Notes: a model not told the origin generated them from the letters alone. A stretch of DNA of 64,000 nt from Pararhizobium sp. A13 (GCF_040126305.1 NZ_CP149510.1:4227001-4291000); one strand, 5' to 3'. Positions 1 through 8,897 are shown, counted from the stretch's first letter. Numbers and translations: made by a program.

Positions 1-1
1 A

Positions 2-271
2 ATCGTCCGCGATCATCTGAACGAGCAATTGCTGAAGCTCTGGGACCGCACGAACAAGACCATCTGTTTCGTCACCCACTCCATTCCCGAAGCCGTCTAT
101 CTTTCCACCAAGATCGTTGTCATGAGCCCCCGCCCCGGCCGCGTCACCGACGTCATCGAGTCCACCCTTCCCAAGGAGCGCCCGCTCGATATCCGCGAAA
201 CGCCGGAGTTTCTGGAGATCGCCAGCCGGGTGCGCGAAGGCTTGAGAGCGGGGCATAGTTATGACGAGTAG
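2..271 (+). CDS. ABC transporter ATP-binding protein, NitT/TauT type (C-terminal part)
   Basis: Only the last 89 codons lie in the window; the Walker A, signature and Walker B motifs are upstream of base 1. The visible part has the switch histidine in FVTHSIPEAV, followed by the IVVMSPRPGRV segment typical of the nitrate/sulfonate/taurine importer ATPases. It presumably energises the two permeases encoded at 1246-2996, using the binding protein at 3050-4042. The gene ends in TAG and is separated from the rest of the operon by a G/C-rich inverted-repeat element. The substrate cannot be read from this fragment. Confidence 0.9.
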   Translation: MVRDHLNEQLLKLWDRTNKTICFVTHSIPEAVYLSTKIVVMSPRPGRVTDVIESTLPKERPLDIRETPEFLEIASRVREGLRAGHSYDE

Positions 272-290
272 AATTTCGGCTTTTGCGGCA

Positions 291-526
291 AAGACCCCTC
301 CCCAACCCCTCCCCACAAGGGGGAGGGGTTTGACCGAGCCAGCCTTCCTCTTCCAGCATCCCGCAACAGACAAGGCTGCTGTAGCCACTACCCGTTGGAA
401 TACGACATCGAGCTATGTCCACGCGCGTCATTCACCGAATTGCGTTTCTGGCGCAGCGGGCGCCGCGGGTCTTCCCCTCCCCCTTGTGGGGAGGGTGGTG
501 AGCGAAGCGAACCGGGAGGGGTCTTT
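291..526. repeat. G/C-rich inverted-repeat element, copy A
   Basis: The two ends are imperfect inverted copies: AAGACCCCTCCC at 291-302 mirrors GGGAGGGGTCTT near 514-525, and CCCTCCCCACAAGGGGG around 306-322 mirrors CCCCCTTGTGGGGAGGG around 479-495. The arms enclose about 150 bp of non-repeated DNA. Its C-rich/G-rich arms and CGAAGCGAA-type segment resemble the shorter elements at 18897-19012 and 63225-63344. It sits between the ATPase gene and the DUF559 gene. It looks like a small non-autonomous element or transcribed hairpin; the family name is not known to me. Confidence 0.7.
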
Positions 527-527
527 C

Positions 528-911
528 TTGCCTCACTCGAATATCGACCCAAGGACCCGAACCAGGGCAAAGAAGCTTCGCACCGAACTGACCGAGGCCG
601 AAGCGGCGATGTGGAACATGCTGCGAGACTTTCGCGCGCGCGGCGCGCGTTTCAGGCGGGAAACGCCAATTGGACCGTATATCGCGGATTTCGCCTGGCT
701 ATCCGCTCGCATCGTCGTCGAGGTAGACGGCGATAGCCACGAGACCTTGTCCGGAAGAAAGCATGATATCCGCCGCGACAATTTCCTGAAAAGCCAGGGT
801 TTTACTGTCCATCGTTTCGACAATGCTCAAGTGATCGACGGCCCGGAATTCGTTTTCCTGACGATCGAGCAAGCGATCGCGGGCTCGCTGAAGAAGGAGC
901 CGAGCCAATGA
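528..911 (+). CDS. DUF559 domain (very-short-patch-repair endonuclease-like) protein
   Basis: A 127-residue protein if translation begins at TTG 528, directly after the inverted-repeat element; the open frame extends further upstream but only through repeat DNA. The core WNMLRDFRARGARFRRETPIG, then YIADFAW and VVEVDGDSHE, then RRDNFLKSQGFTVHRF is the DUF559 pattern, a PD-(D/E)xK-like fold related to Vsr endonucleases (family knowledge). D, E and the D-G-D acidic run are present, so it may be catalytically competent. It ends in an ATGA overlap with the next gene, so it is probably co-translated with it. Its presence inside an ABC-transporter operon is odd. The start codon is uncertain; ATG 609 would truncate the domain. 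Confidence 0.75.
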   Translation: MPHSNIDPRTRTRAKKLRTELTEAEAAMWNMLRDFRARGARFRRETPIGPYIADFAWLSARIVVEVDGDSHETLSGRKHDIRRDNFLKSQGFTVHRFDNAQVIDGPEFVFLTIEQAIAGSLKKEPSQ

Positions 912-1243
912 ACCCCTCCTTCATCCTCTGGCTCGCCGCCTCCATGGCCATATTCCTCAGCGCCGCGACGGCCTCGCGCTACTATGTCGCCAGCAACAAC
1001 ATCCTCATCCTGCTCTTCTCCCTTGGTCTTTATTGCATCGGCAACCTCATGATGGTGCGGTTGATGCGCGAAGGCGGGCTGGGGCTTGCCATTTCCGCGT
1101 CTGCCATCGCCCAACTTCTCTTGGTCAATCTCATTGCCTTTGCCATGTTCGGCGAGCGGCTGACGCTTTCGCAGATGGCCGGCGTCGCCCTCGGCGTCGT
1201 TTCCATGGCGCTGATGCTGCTGCCGTCGAGCGGGAAGGCTTGA
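908..1243 (+). CDS. Small EamA/SMR-like four-helix membrane protein
   Basis: A 111-residue, strongly hydrophobic protein with about four membrane segments. The C-terminal part, FGERLTLSQMAGVALGVVSM, matches the last helix pair of half-size drug/metabolite transporters (EamA, SMR and ArnE-like). It starts within the DUF559 stop codon (ATGA at 908-911) and ends two bases before the first permease gene, so it belongs to the importer operon. It may be an accessory membrane subunit or a small exporter for the same compound; nothing in the sequence decides. It lacks clear similarity to the classic SMR glutamate motif region, so no substrate is proposed. Confidence 0.7.
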   Translation: MNPSFILWLAASMAIFLSAATASRYYVASNNILILLFSLGLYCIGNLMMVRLMREGGLGLAISASAIAQLLLVNLIAFAMFGERLTLSQMAGVALGVVSMALMLLPSSGKA

Positions 1244-1245
1244 AC

Positions 1246-2130
1246 ATGGAGAAGCCCAACTTTTTCAACGACAGGATCATGCCGGTGGGGGCCATCCTGC
1301 TTGCCCTGCTGGTCGTCTGGTATATCGCCGTCATCTTCCTCAATGCGCCGTTCGAGCGCGATACCGCCGCACGCGCCGGAACACCGATCACCTTCTCGGA
1401 AATCCTGCCGAAAACGATGTTCCAGCAACGGCCTGTTCTCCCCGCCCCCCATCAGGTGATCGCAGAAATCTGGGACACGACCGTCAACAAGCCGATCACG
1501 TCGAAGCGCAGCCTCGTCTACCACGCCTGGATCACACTGTCGGCGACGCTGCTCGGCTTCGGCATCGGCACCCTGCTCGGCATTCTTCTCGCTGTCGGCA
1601 TCGTCCACAACCGGGCGATGGATCGCTCGCTGATGCCCTGGGTCATCGCCAGCCAGACCATTCCCATCCTTGCTATCGCACCGATGATCATCGTCGTGCT
1701 GAATGCGGTCGGCATTGCCGGTCTGTTGCCGAAGGCGCTGATCTCCACCTATCTCAGCTTCTTCCCGATCGTCGTCGGCATGGTGAAGGGGCTTCGAAGC
1801 CCCGAACAGATCCAGCTCGACCTGATGCATACCTACTACGCGAGTCCGTCCCAGACATTCTGGAAGCTGCGCTGGCCGGCGTCCATGCCCTATCTGTTCA
1901 CCTCGCTGAAGGTCGCCATCGCCATTTCGCTCGTCGGCGCGATCGTCGGCGAACTGCCGACGGGTGCCGTATCCGGCCTCGGTGCCCGCCTGCTTGCCGG
2001 CTCCTATTATGGCCAGACCGTACAGATCTGGTCGGCGCTGTTCATGGCGGCGGCCCTGGCTGCAACGCTGGTGATCATCGTTGGCCTTGCCCACACCGCC
2101 GTCCTCAAGCGCATGGGGATCAAGCCATGA
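1246..2130 (+). CDS. ABC transporter permease, NitT/TauT type (first of two)
   Basis: A 294-residue integral membrane protein of the BPD-transporter inner-membrane family. After an N-terminal helix and a long loop, the transmembrane core starts near residue 85, and the cytoplasmic EAA-like loop lies around residues 195-220 (HTYYASPSQTFWKLRWPASMPY). ATG 1246 is chosen because it follows the previous stop by two bases. It overlaps the next permease by ATGA at 2127-2130. Together with that second, different permease it would form a heterodimeric channel, whereas many importers of this class use one permease as a homodimer. Confidence 0.88.
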   Translation: MEKPNFFNDRIMPVGAILLALLVVWYIAVIFLNAPFERDTAARAGTPITFSEILPKTMFQQRPVLPAPHQVIAEIWDTTVNKPITSKRSLVYHAWITLSATLLGFGIGTLLGILLAVGIVHNRAMDRSLMPWVIASQTIPILAIAPMIIVVLNAVGIAGLLPKALISTYLSFFPIVVGMVKGLRSPEQIQLDLMHTYYASPSQTFWKLRWPASMPYLFTSLKVAIAISLVGAIVGELPTGAVSGLGARLLAGSYYGQTVQIWSALFMAAALAATLVIIVGLAHTAVLKRMGIKP

Positions 2131-2996
2131 ATTCCGGTCTTCTCATCGGCGCCCTCGCCTTCTGGCTCGTTGCCTGGGCCATCAACGAATGGCTCGTTCG
2201 CCGGAAGTTTGCAAATCGAACCGCAGCGCGGGCCGCAAGGCTCGCCGTGCCGCTGATTTTCGGCATCACCATTCTCGTGCTCTGGGAAGGCCTCGTGCGC
2301 GGGCTGAACGTACCCTCCGTTCTGCTGCCGCCGCCATCGATGATCTGGGCGCGGCTGATCAACTCGCTGCCGACGCTCTGGGCCGATTTCCGCCAGACGT
2401 TCCTGAAGGCCGTTATCACCGGCTATGCACTCGGCTGCGGCCTCGGCTTCCTCGTTGCGATTACCATCGACCGTTCGCCTTTCCTGCAAAAGGGCCTGCT
2501 GCCGCTTGGCAATTTCGTTTCCGCCCTGCCCGTCATCGGCGTTGCGCCAATCATGGTCATGTGGTTCGGTTTCGACTGGCAGTCGAAGGTGGCGGTCGTT
2601 GTGATCATGACCTTCTTCCCCATGCTGGTGAATACCGTGTCCGGGCTTGCGGCGACGAGTTCGATGGAGCGGGACCTCATGCGCACCTATGCGGCAAGCT
2701 GGTTCCAGAGATTGATCAAGCTTCGGCTGCCGGCGGCATGGCCTTTCATCTTCAATGCGCTCAAGATCAATTCCACGCTCGCGCTGATCGGTGCCATCGT
2801 CGCCGAATTCTTCGGCACCCCGATCGTCGGCATGGGGTTCCGGATCTCCACGGAAGTGGGGCGCATGAATGTCGACATGGTTTGGGCAGAAATCGCCGTC
2901 GCGGCGGTGGCTGGCTCCGCGTTTTACGGGGTGGTGGCACTCATCGAGCGCGCCGTCACGTTCTGGCACCCGTCTGTCCGTGGTGGACAGGCGTAA
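2127..2996 (+). CDS. ABC transporter permease, NitT/TauT type (second of two)
   Basis: A 289-residue membrane protein of the same family as its upstream neighbour but clearly divergent from it. The N-terminal helix is followed by a BPD core, with an EAA-type coupling loop near RTYAASWFQRLIKLRLPAAW (about residues 188-208). Start and stop are well fixed: ATG in the upstream stop, and TAA at 2994-2996. The last codons overlap the first of two hairpin-forming tandem repeats. It should act with the 1246 permease, the ATPase ending at 271 and the binding protein at 3050. Confidence 0.9.
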   Translation: MNSGLLIGALAFWLVAWAINEWLVRRKFANRTAARAARLAVPLIFGITILVLWEGLVRGLNVPSVLLPPPSMIWARLINSLPTLWADFRQTFLKAVITGYALGCGLGFLVAITIDRSPFLQKGLLPLGNFVSALPVIGVAPIMVMWFGFDWQSKVAVVVIMTFFPMLVNTVSGLAATSSMERDLMRTYAASWFQRLIKLRLPAAWPFIFNALKINSTLALIGAIVAEFFGTPIVGMGFRISTEVGRMNVDMVWAEIAVAAVAGSAFYGVVALIERAVTFWHPSVRGGQA

Positions 2997-3034
2997 CAAA
3001 GTCCGCCTGTCCGTGGTTGGGCAGGCACAACAAA
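2970..3034 (+). repeat. Two tandem ~31-bp hairpin units before the binding-protein gene
   Basis: Copy 1 (2970-3000) and copy 2 (3003-3034) share CTGTCCGTGGT, then GG, CAGGC and finally AACAAA, with four or five differences. Each unit can fold, since CCTGTCC pairs with GGACAGG or GGGCAGG around a short loop. They span the end of the second permease gene and the leader of the binding-protein gene. A plausible role is stabilising or processing the mRNA so that more binding protein than permease is made; this is inference. Confidence 0.6.
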
Positions 3035-3049
3035 AATGAGGGAACTGAC

Positions 3050-4042
3050 ATGAAGACAAGACTTGCATCTCTGCTGCTGGCAAGCGCTTTTTCGCTGTCC
3101 GCATTCCAGGCGATCGCCGCCGACAAGGTGGTGTTGCAGTTGAAATGGGTCACCCAGGCCCAGTTCGCCGGCTACTATGTTGCCAAGGACAAGGGCTTCT
3201 ACGAAGAGGAAGGCCTCGACGTCGAGATCAAGCCGGGCGGCCCGGATATCGCGCCTCCCCAAGTGATCGCCGGCGGCGGCGCCGACGTCGTCGTTGACTG
3301 GATGCCGTCGGCGCTTGCGACCCGCGAGAAGGGTGTCGCTCTCGTCAATATCGCGCAGCCGTTCAAGTCTTCCGGCATGATGCTGACCTGCCTGAAGGAA
3401 TCCGGCGTCGCCACGCCTGCTGATTTCAAGGGCAAGACACTCGGCGTCTGGTTCTTCGGCAACGAATATCCGTTCCTCTCCTGGATGAGCCAGCTTGGCC
3501 TCAAGACCGATGGCGGCCCGGATGGCGTCACGGTCCTGAAGCAGGGCTTCAACGTCGATCCGCTGATCCAGAAGCAGGCGGCCTGTATCTCCACCATGAC
3601 CTACAATGAATACTGGCAGGTCATTGACGCTGGCATCAAGCCCGAGGATCTCGTGACCTTCAAGTATGAAGACCAGGGCGTCGCGACGCTCGAGGACGGC
3701 CTCTATGCACTGGAAGACAAGCTCAAGGACCCTGCCTTCAAGGAAAAGATGGTCAAGTTCGTGCGTGCCTCGATGAAGGGCTGGAAATATGCCGAGGCCA
3801 ATCCGGATGAAGCAGCCGGCATCGTACTCGAAAACGATGCGACGGGCGCCCAGACGGAAGAGCACCAGAAGCGCATGATGGGTGAGATCGCCAAACTGAC
3901 AGCCGGCTCGAACGGCGCGCTCGACGAAGCGGACTTCAAGCGCACCGTCGCTTCCCTGCTCAAGGGCGGCTCCGATCCGGTCATCACCAAGGAACCGGTC
4001 GGCGCGTTTACCCACGAGATCACGGACGCTGCCCTGAAATAG
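3050..4042 (+). CDS. ABC transporter periplasmic binding protein, NMT1/THI5-like
   Basis: 330 residues with a classic Sec signal peptide (MKTRLASLLL onward, cut after AIAA near residue 24). The mature protein begins KVVLQLKWVTQAQFAGYYVA and continues KGFYEEEGLDVEI, the hallmark opening of the NMT1/THI5-like/SsuA family that binds pyrimidine precursors, riboflavin-like compounds, nitrate or sulfonates. ATG 3050 is preceded by GAGGGA at good spacing. It is the last gene of the importer operon and is followed by a terminator. A thiamine-precursor or riboflavin-type ligand is possible from the family but not shown. Confidence 0.9.
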   Translation: MKTRLASLLLASAFSLSAFQAIAADKVVLQLKWVTQAQFAGYYVAKDKGFYEEEGLDVEIKPGGPDIAPPQVIAGGGADVVVDWMPSALATREKGVALVNIAQPFKSSGMMLTCLKESGVATPADFKGKTLGVWFFGNEYPFLSWMSQLGLKTDGGPDGVTVLKQGFNVDPLIQKQAACISTMTYNEYWQVIDAGIKPEDLVTFKYEDQGVATLEDGLYALEDKLKDPAFKEKMVKFVRASMKGWKYAEANPDEAAGIVLENDATGAQTEEHQKRMMGEIAKLTAGSNGALDEADFKRTVASLLKGGSDPVITKEPVGAFTHEITDAALK

Positions 4043-4066
4043 GCCGCGACGTACCATTTTAAGAAC

Positions 4067-4095
4067 GAAACGCGCGGACCGACACCGCGCGTTTC
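4067..4095 (+). terminator. Intrinsic terminator of the NMT1-type importer operon
   Basis: A perfect 11-bp stem, GAAACGCGCGG (4067-4077) and CCGCGCGTTTC (4085-4095), with a 7-base loop. It lies 24 bases after the binding-protein stop codon. The T tract is weak (TCATTTG). Confidence 0.75.
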
Positions 4096-4399
4096 TCATT
4101 TGCAACACTCACCAGCCGCTTCTGGCCACAAAACGACACAAACGAAAAGTTGTATTGATGGGACTCAACAAATAAAATAATGAGGCACCATTCTTGTTTG
4201 GTATCTCCTTGCATAGCCGAAAGGCGCTCACTAAATAGAGCCCCGTGGCATTTTGAGGAGGATGCGGGGGAAATTTTTCGCTTATCGAGACCGAAGCGGT
4301 ATTTTCTTCCCTTCCAGCAGTAGACGACGACACGTCCTTTTCTTGGAAATGTGCGGCGTCAGCGAACTGAACTATCCGGAATTTGAGGAAAGTGAGCCG
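4096..4399. other. Non-coding leader upstream of the first RND operon
   Basis: About 300 bases between the importer terminator and the adaptor gene. It is more A/T-rich than the genes around it (for example near 4140-4200), as expected for a promoter region. I find no convincing gene, operator palindrome or riboswitch-like structure. The coding frame of the adaptor stays open through part of it, but there is no signal-peptide start or ribosome-binding site before ATG 4400. Confidence 0.55.
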
Positions 4400-5590
4400 A
4401 TGGCCCGTAACAAGACATTTGCGTTTGGTGTTTCTGCTGCCCTGATGCTGACTTTCATTTCGAGCGCCGCATTCGCGGATGAAGCCACCGCGCCCAAGGC
4501 CGAGCAGGCACTGCCTTCAATCGTCATAACCCAGGTTGAGAACAAGCCCGTCGTCGATCGCGTGGTGGCAACGGGCGCCATAAAGGCCGTGGAGGAGATC
4601 TATGTCTCTCCGCTGGTTGACGGGCTCTCAATCCGCACTTTGAACGCCGATGTCGGCGACCGGGTCGAAGCCGAAAGCACGCTGGTGACGTTGAACGAGG
4701 ACATGTTGCTCCTGCAGAAGAGCCAGTATGCCGCAAGCCTCGCCAAGGCAAATGCGTCACTCGCACAATACCAGGCACTCCTTGCCGAAGCCCGGGCCAA
4801 CGCCGAGGAAGCTGTGCGGGTAAGCGGGCGGTCCATGAAACTCTCGGAAGCCGGAACCATCTCCACGGCCCAGCGCGATCAGGAAAAGGCCGCGGCAACC
4901 GCGGCGTTGGCGCGCGTCAACTCGGCTGAACAATTTGTTGCAGTGGCCACGGCGGAGATCAAGGTCGTCGAAGCCCAGATATCCGATCTGGACCTGCGCC
5001 TCGCCCGCACCGAGGTCAAAACGCCGGTCAGCGGCATCGTCTCGGCAAGGAAAGCCAAGATCGGCGCAATCGCCAATGGCACAGGCGAACCGCTGTTCAC
5101 GATCATCCGCGACGGTGCGGTGGAAATGCAGGCTGATATTACCGAGTCCGACCTCATCAAGCTTGCCATCGGCCAGAGGGCCAAAGTCACGCTCGCGGAC
5201 GGCAAGACCGAAGTTGACGGCAAAATTCGCCTGATTTCACCGATGGTGGACGCGCAAACGCGGCTTGGGACCGTTTACATCAGCCTTTCCGAACCCGAGA
5301 AAGCCCGGGTGGGGATGTACGCCGATGCGCAGATCATCATCGAGGAAAAGCAGGCCATCGTCCTGCCCCTAACAGCCGTTACAGTCGGCCACGACGAAAC
5401 GGTCGTTCGCAAGGTCGATGACGGCATCGTCCACCTGACACCCGTGACCACCGGCATCCAGGATGGCGAGTTCATCGAGATCACCACTGGCCTGAAACCG
5501 GGCGACAAGGTGGTCGCCAAGGCCGGCGCCTATGTGCGCGACGGCGACAAGATCAATCCGGTGACATCCGCCGCCACGGCGACCAATTGA
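4400..5590 (+). CDS. RND efflux periplasmic adaptor (HlyD/MFP family)
   Basis: 396 residues. ATG 4400 follows AGGAAAG and opens a Sec signal peptide ending near AFA-DEA (about residue 25). Next come the first half of a lipoyl-like domain (EIYVSPLVDGLSIRTLNADVG), a long alpha-helical hairpin rich in A, K and E, and the second lipoyl half with the family signature RTEVKTPVSGIVSARKAKIG. Beta-barrel and membrane-proximal domains complete it. It links the inner-membrane pump encoded 13 bases downstream to an outer-membrane TolC-type channel, which is not encoded here. No lipobox is present, unlike the two adaptors at 51395-53568. Confidence 0.9.
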   Translation: MARNKTFAFGVSAALMLTFISSAAFADEATAPKAEQALPSIVITQVENKPVVDRVVATGAIKAVEEIYVSPLVDGLSIRTLNADVGDRVEAESTLVTLNEDMLLLQKSQYAASLAKANASLAQYQALLAEARANAEEAVRVSGRSMKLSEAGTISTAQRDQEKAAATAALARVNSAEQFVAVATAEIKVVEAQISDLDLRLARTEVKTPVSGIVSARKAKIGAIANGTGEPLFTIIRDGAVEMQADITESDLIKLAIGQRAKVTLADGKTEVDGKIRLISPMVDAQTRLGTVYISLSEPEKARVGMYADAQIIIEEKQAIVLPLTAVTVGHDETVVRKVDDGIVHLTPVTTGIQDGEFIEITTGLKPGDKVVAKAGAYVRDGDKINPVTSAATATN

Positions 5591-5603
5591 CGGGAACAGC
5601 GGA

Positions 5604-8600
5604 ATGAATTTTTCAGCTTGGGCAATTCGCAATCCGATCGCGCCGATCCTGGGCTTCGTATTGCTGATGTATCTCGGATATCAGTCGTTCAACACGCTGC
5701 CGATCACGCGTTTCCCCAACATCGACGTGCCGATCGTCTCGATCAGTGTCAGCCAGAGCGGCGCGGCACCGGCCGAGCTCGAGACGCAGGTGACCAAGGA
5801 GATCGAGGACGCGGTTGCCGGCATTTCCGGCGTCGACCACATAACCTCGACCATCAGCGACGGCCTGTCCACGACCGCTGTCCAATTCGAGATGGACGTG
5901 CCGACCAACCAGGCGGTGCAGGACGTCAAGGACGCCATCGACCGTATCCGCAGCGATCTTCCCGCCTCCGTCGAGGAGCCGATCGTCGCCAAGATCGATG
6001 TCGAGGGACAGGCGATCCAGACCTTTGCCGTCTCCTCCCCCGGCATGACGTTGGAGGAAATCTCCTGGTTCGTCGACGATACGATCAAACGCGCGCTTCA
6101 GGGCCAGAGCGGCATCGGCCGTATCGACCGCTACGGCGGGGCTGACCGCGAGGTTCGAGTCGAACTCAACGATGCACGTCTGAACTCCTACGGCATCACC
6201 GCCGCGGACGTGAACAACCAGTTGCGCAAGATGAACACCGACCTCGGTTCCGGCCGCGGCCAGGTGGGCGGCAGCGAACAGGCGATCCGCACGCTCGGCG
6301 ACGCACGCTCGGTCGAAGGCCTGGCAAGCACGATGATCGCCATGCCGAATGGCAGGTTCGTCCGCCTTTCCGAACTCGGCAAGGTGACCGACACCTACGA
6401 GGAGCCGAAGTCGTTTTCCCGTTTCAACGGCAATCCGGTCGTCACTTTCGCGGTCTTCCGCTCGAAGGGCGCCAGCGAAGTGACCGTTGCCGAAACGGTG
6501 GAAAAGACGCTGAAGGACCTGCGGGCGAAAAACCCTGACGTGTCGATCGAACTGGTCAACGATTCCGTCTACTACACCTACGGTAACTACGAGGCGGCAA
6601 TCCATACGCTGCTCGAAGGCGCCCTGCTGGCGGTGGCGGTCGTTCTCCTGTTCCTGCGCAACTGGCGGGCAACGCTGATTTCGGCGATGGCCTTGCCGCT
6701 TTCGGCCATACCGACTTTCTGGGTCATGGAACTGCTCGGCTTCTCACTGAACCTGGTGAGCTTCCTCGCCATGACGCTTGCGACCGGTATTCTCGTCGAT
6801 GATGCCATCGTCGAAATCGAGAACATCGCCCGGCACATCAAGATGGGTAAGTCGCCCTATAAGGCCGCCATCGAGGCCGCCGACGAAATCGGCCTAGCGG
6901 TCATTGCGACGACCTTCACGATCATCGCGGTGTTCGTGCCGGTCTCGTTCATGCCGGGCATCCCGGGCCAGTATTTCATCCAGTTCGGCCTGACGGTCGC
7001 AGTCGCCGTATTCTTCTCGCTGATGGTCGCCCGCCTGATCACGCCGGTCATGGCCGCCTATCTGATGAAGTCTGGCGACGGCGACGGCCATCACGAGGAC
7101 AACGACGGCACGTTGATGCGCGGCTATACGTGGCTGGTGACGGTAACCACCAGTCGCTGGTACATGCGTTACACGACGCTCCTTGCAGCAATCGCCTTCG
7201 TGATCGGGTCCGTTTTCCTCCTCATGACGGTTCCCGGCAGCTTCCTGCCGCCGGAAGATGCCTCGCGCGTCGTGCTGTCGGTCGAATTGCCGCCGGACGC
7301 CATGCTGGACAACACGGACAAGACGACGGCGCAGATCTACGACAAGGTCAAGCATCTCGACGGTGTGGACGACGTCTTCGTCCTCGGCGGCGCCTCGCCG
7401 AAGGGCGATCTCGAACTGCGGCGCGCGACGATCAGCATCATGCTCGCGAAGCTCGATCATTCCTTGCTCAACAGGGTGGTGAACGACGTTCTCGGCCACA
7501 CCCCATTGATCGGCCAGTATCTGCCCAAGCTGCCGCCGGCCGGCCGCATCACTCCGCAGGCCGAGATCGAGAAGCAGGTCTATGCCGCCGTCCGTTCCAT
7601 TCCGGACGTCCGCATCCTGAAGCTGAACGACCGTGGCGAGCGCGACCTGGCATTCAATCTCCTGTCGAAGAGCGACGAGGACCTGAACAAGGCCGTTGGC
7701 ATGCTTGAAGCCAATCTGCGCGACGAGCCGCTGCTTGCCAATGTCAGCCCGGACGGCGCCTTGCCGCGGCCCGAACTGCAGATCCGCCCCCGCGCCGATC
7801 AGATGTCGCGGCTCGGCATCATGACCTCGCAGATCGCCGACGTCCTTCGCGTCGCCACGATCGGCGACATCGATGCGGCGCTGACGAAGATTTCGCTCGA
7901 CGACCGGCAGATTCCGATCCGCGTCCAGGTGGATACGAACTTCCGTACCGACCTTGCTGCCATCCGCAACCTGAAGGTCCAGACGGCAGCGGGCGCGCTG
8001 GTGCCGATTTCGAGCGTTGCGGACATCAACTACTCGGAAGGCCCAAGCTCGATCAAGCGTTACGACCGCTACCGCGTCGTGACGATGGGCGCGGACCTGC
8101 CGATCGGCGTGGCGCTCAACTCGGCCTCGGATCGTTTCAAAGAGGTTGCCAAGGAAACGAAACTGCCCGCAAGCGTGCAGTTCCTCGAAAGCGGTGATGC
8201 GGAAGTACAGGCGGAAATGGAACAGGGCTTCGGCAACGCCATGCTGCTCGGCCTGATGCTGGTGCTCGTGGTGCTCATCCTTCTGTTCAAGGATGTCATC
8301 CAGCCGTTCACGATCCTATTCTCACTACCACTCGCCATCGGCGGTGTTGCGATCGGCCTTATCGTTACGCAGAATGCCATGTCGATGCCCGTGCTGATCG
8401 GCATCCTGATGCTGATGGGGATCGTGACCAAGAACGCCATCCTGCTCGTCGATTTCGCCATCGAGATGATGCATCAGGGTATGGAGCGGACCCACGCCAT
8501 GGTCGAAGCCGGCCGCAAGCGCGCGCGCCCGATCATCATGACCTCGATCGCCATGTCGGCAGGCATGCTGCCGTCGGCGCTCGGCGTCGGCGAAGGCGGC

Positions 8601-8897
8601 TCGTTCCGCGCGCCGATGGCCATCGCGGTGATCGGCGGCATTATCGTCTCGACGGTGATCTCGCTGGTGGTCGTCCCGTCCTTCTTCCTGATCATGGACG
8701 ATCTGTCCCGCCTGCTCGGCTGGATCTTCGGTCGCATGGTCGGCAGCAAGGAACAGGAGACGGAGCCTCTGGAAAATGTCGCGCTGACGGAAATCGTCGC
8801 CGACCAGAGCAAGACGATCGGTGAATTGCAGGAGCGGCTCGACAAGCTGGAAGGCCCGAAGCGCAGTGGCAACGTCATCCATCTCGCCGCGGAATGA
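5604..8897 (+). CDS. RND multidrug/solute efflux pump, inner-membrane subunit
   Basis: 1097 residues of the AcrB/MexB superfamily: one N-terminal helix, a large periplasmic loop, six helices, and the same layout repeated. The proton-relay aspartate pair of helix 4 is visible in ATGILVDDAIVEIENI (about residue 398). Periplasmic opening residues such as FPNIDVPIVSISVSQSGAAP are typical. It is roughly 50 residues longer than usual because of a C-terminal tail containing a likely coiled coil (KTIGELQERLDKLEG). It is co-transcribed with the adaptor at 4400. The substrate is unknown. Confidence 0.93.
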   Translation: MNFSAWAIRNPIAPILGFVLLMYLGYQSFNTLPITRFPNIDVPIVSISVSQSGAAPAELETQVTKEIEDAVAGISGVDHITSTISDGLSTTAVQFEMDVPTNQAVQDVKDAIDRIRSDLPASVEEPIVAKIDVEGQAIQTFAVSSPGMTLEEISWFVDDTIKRALQGQSGIGRIDRYGGADREVRVELNDARLNSYGITAADVNNQLRKMNTDLGSGRGQVGGSEQAIRTLGDARSVEGLASTMIAMPNGRFVRLSELGKVTDTYEEPKSFSRFNGNPVVTFAVFRSKGASEVTVAETVEKTLKDLRAKNPDVSIELVNDSVYYTYGNYEAAIHTLLEGALLAVAVVLLFLRNWRATLISAMALPLSAIPTFWVMELLGFSLNLVSFLAMTLATGILVDDAIVEIENIARHIKMGKSPYKAAIEAADEIGLAVIATTFTIIAVFVPVSFMPGIPGQYFIQFGLTVAVAVFFSLMVARLITPVMAAYLMKSGDGDGHHEDNDGTLMRGYTWLVTVTTSRWYMRYTTLLAAIAFVIGSVFLLMTVPGSFLPPEDASRVVLSVELPPDAMLDNTDKTTAQIYDKVKHLDGVDDVFVLGGASPKGDLELRRATISIMLAKLDHSLLNRVVNDVLGHTPLIGQYLPKLPPAGRITPQAEIEKQVYAAVRSIPDVRILKLNDRGERDLAFNLLSKSDEDLNKAVGMLEANLRDEPLLANVSPDGALPRPELQIRPRADQMSRLGIMTSQIADVLRVATIGDIDAALTKISLDDRQIPIRVQVDTNFRTDLAAIRNLKVQTAAGALVPISSVADINYSEGPSSIKRYDRYRVVTMGADLPIGVALNSASDRFKEVAKETKLPASVQFLESGDAEVQAEMEQGFGNAMLLGLMLVLVVLILLFKDVIQPFTILFSLPLAIGGVAIGLIVTQNAMSMPVLIGILMLMGIVTKNAILLVDFAIEMMHQGMERTHAMVEAGRKRARPIIMTSIAMSAGMLPSALGVGEGGSFRAPMAIAVIGGIIVSTVISLVVVPSFFLIMDDLSRLLGWIFGRMVGSKEQETEPLENVALTEIVADQSKTIGELQERLDKLEGPKRSGNVIHLAAE

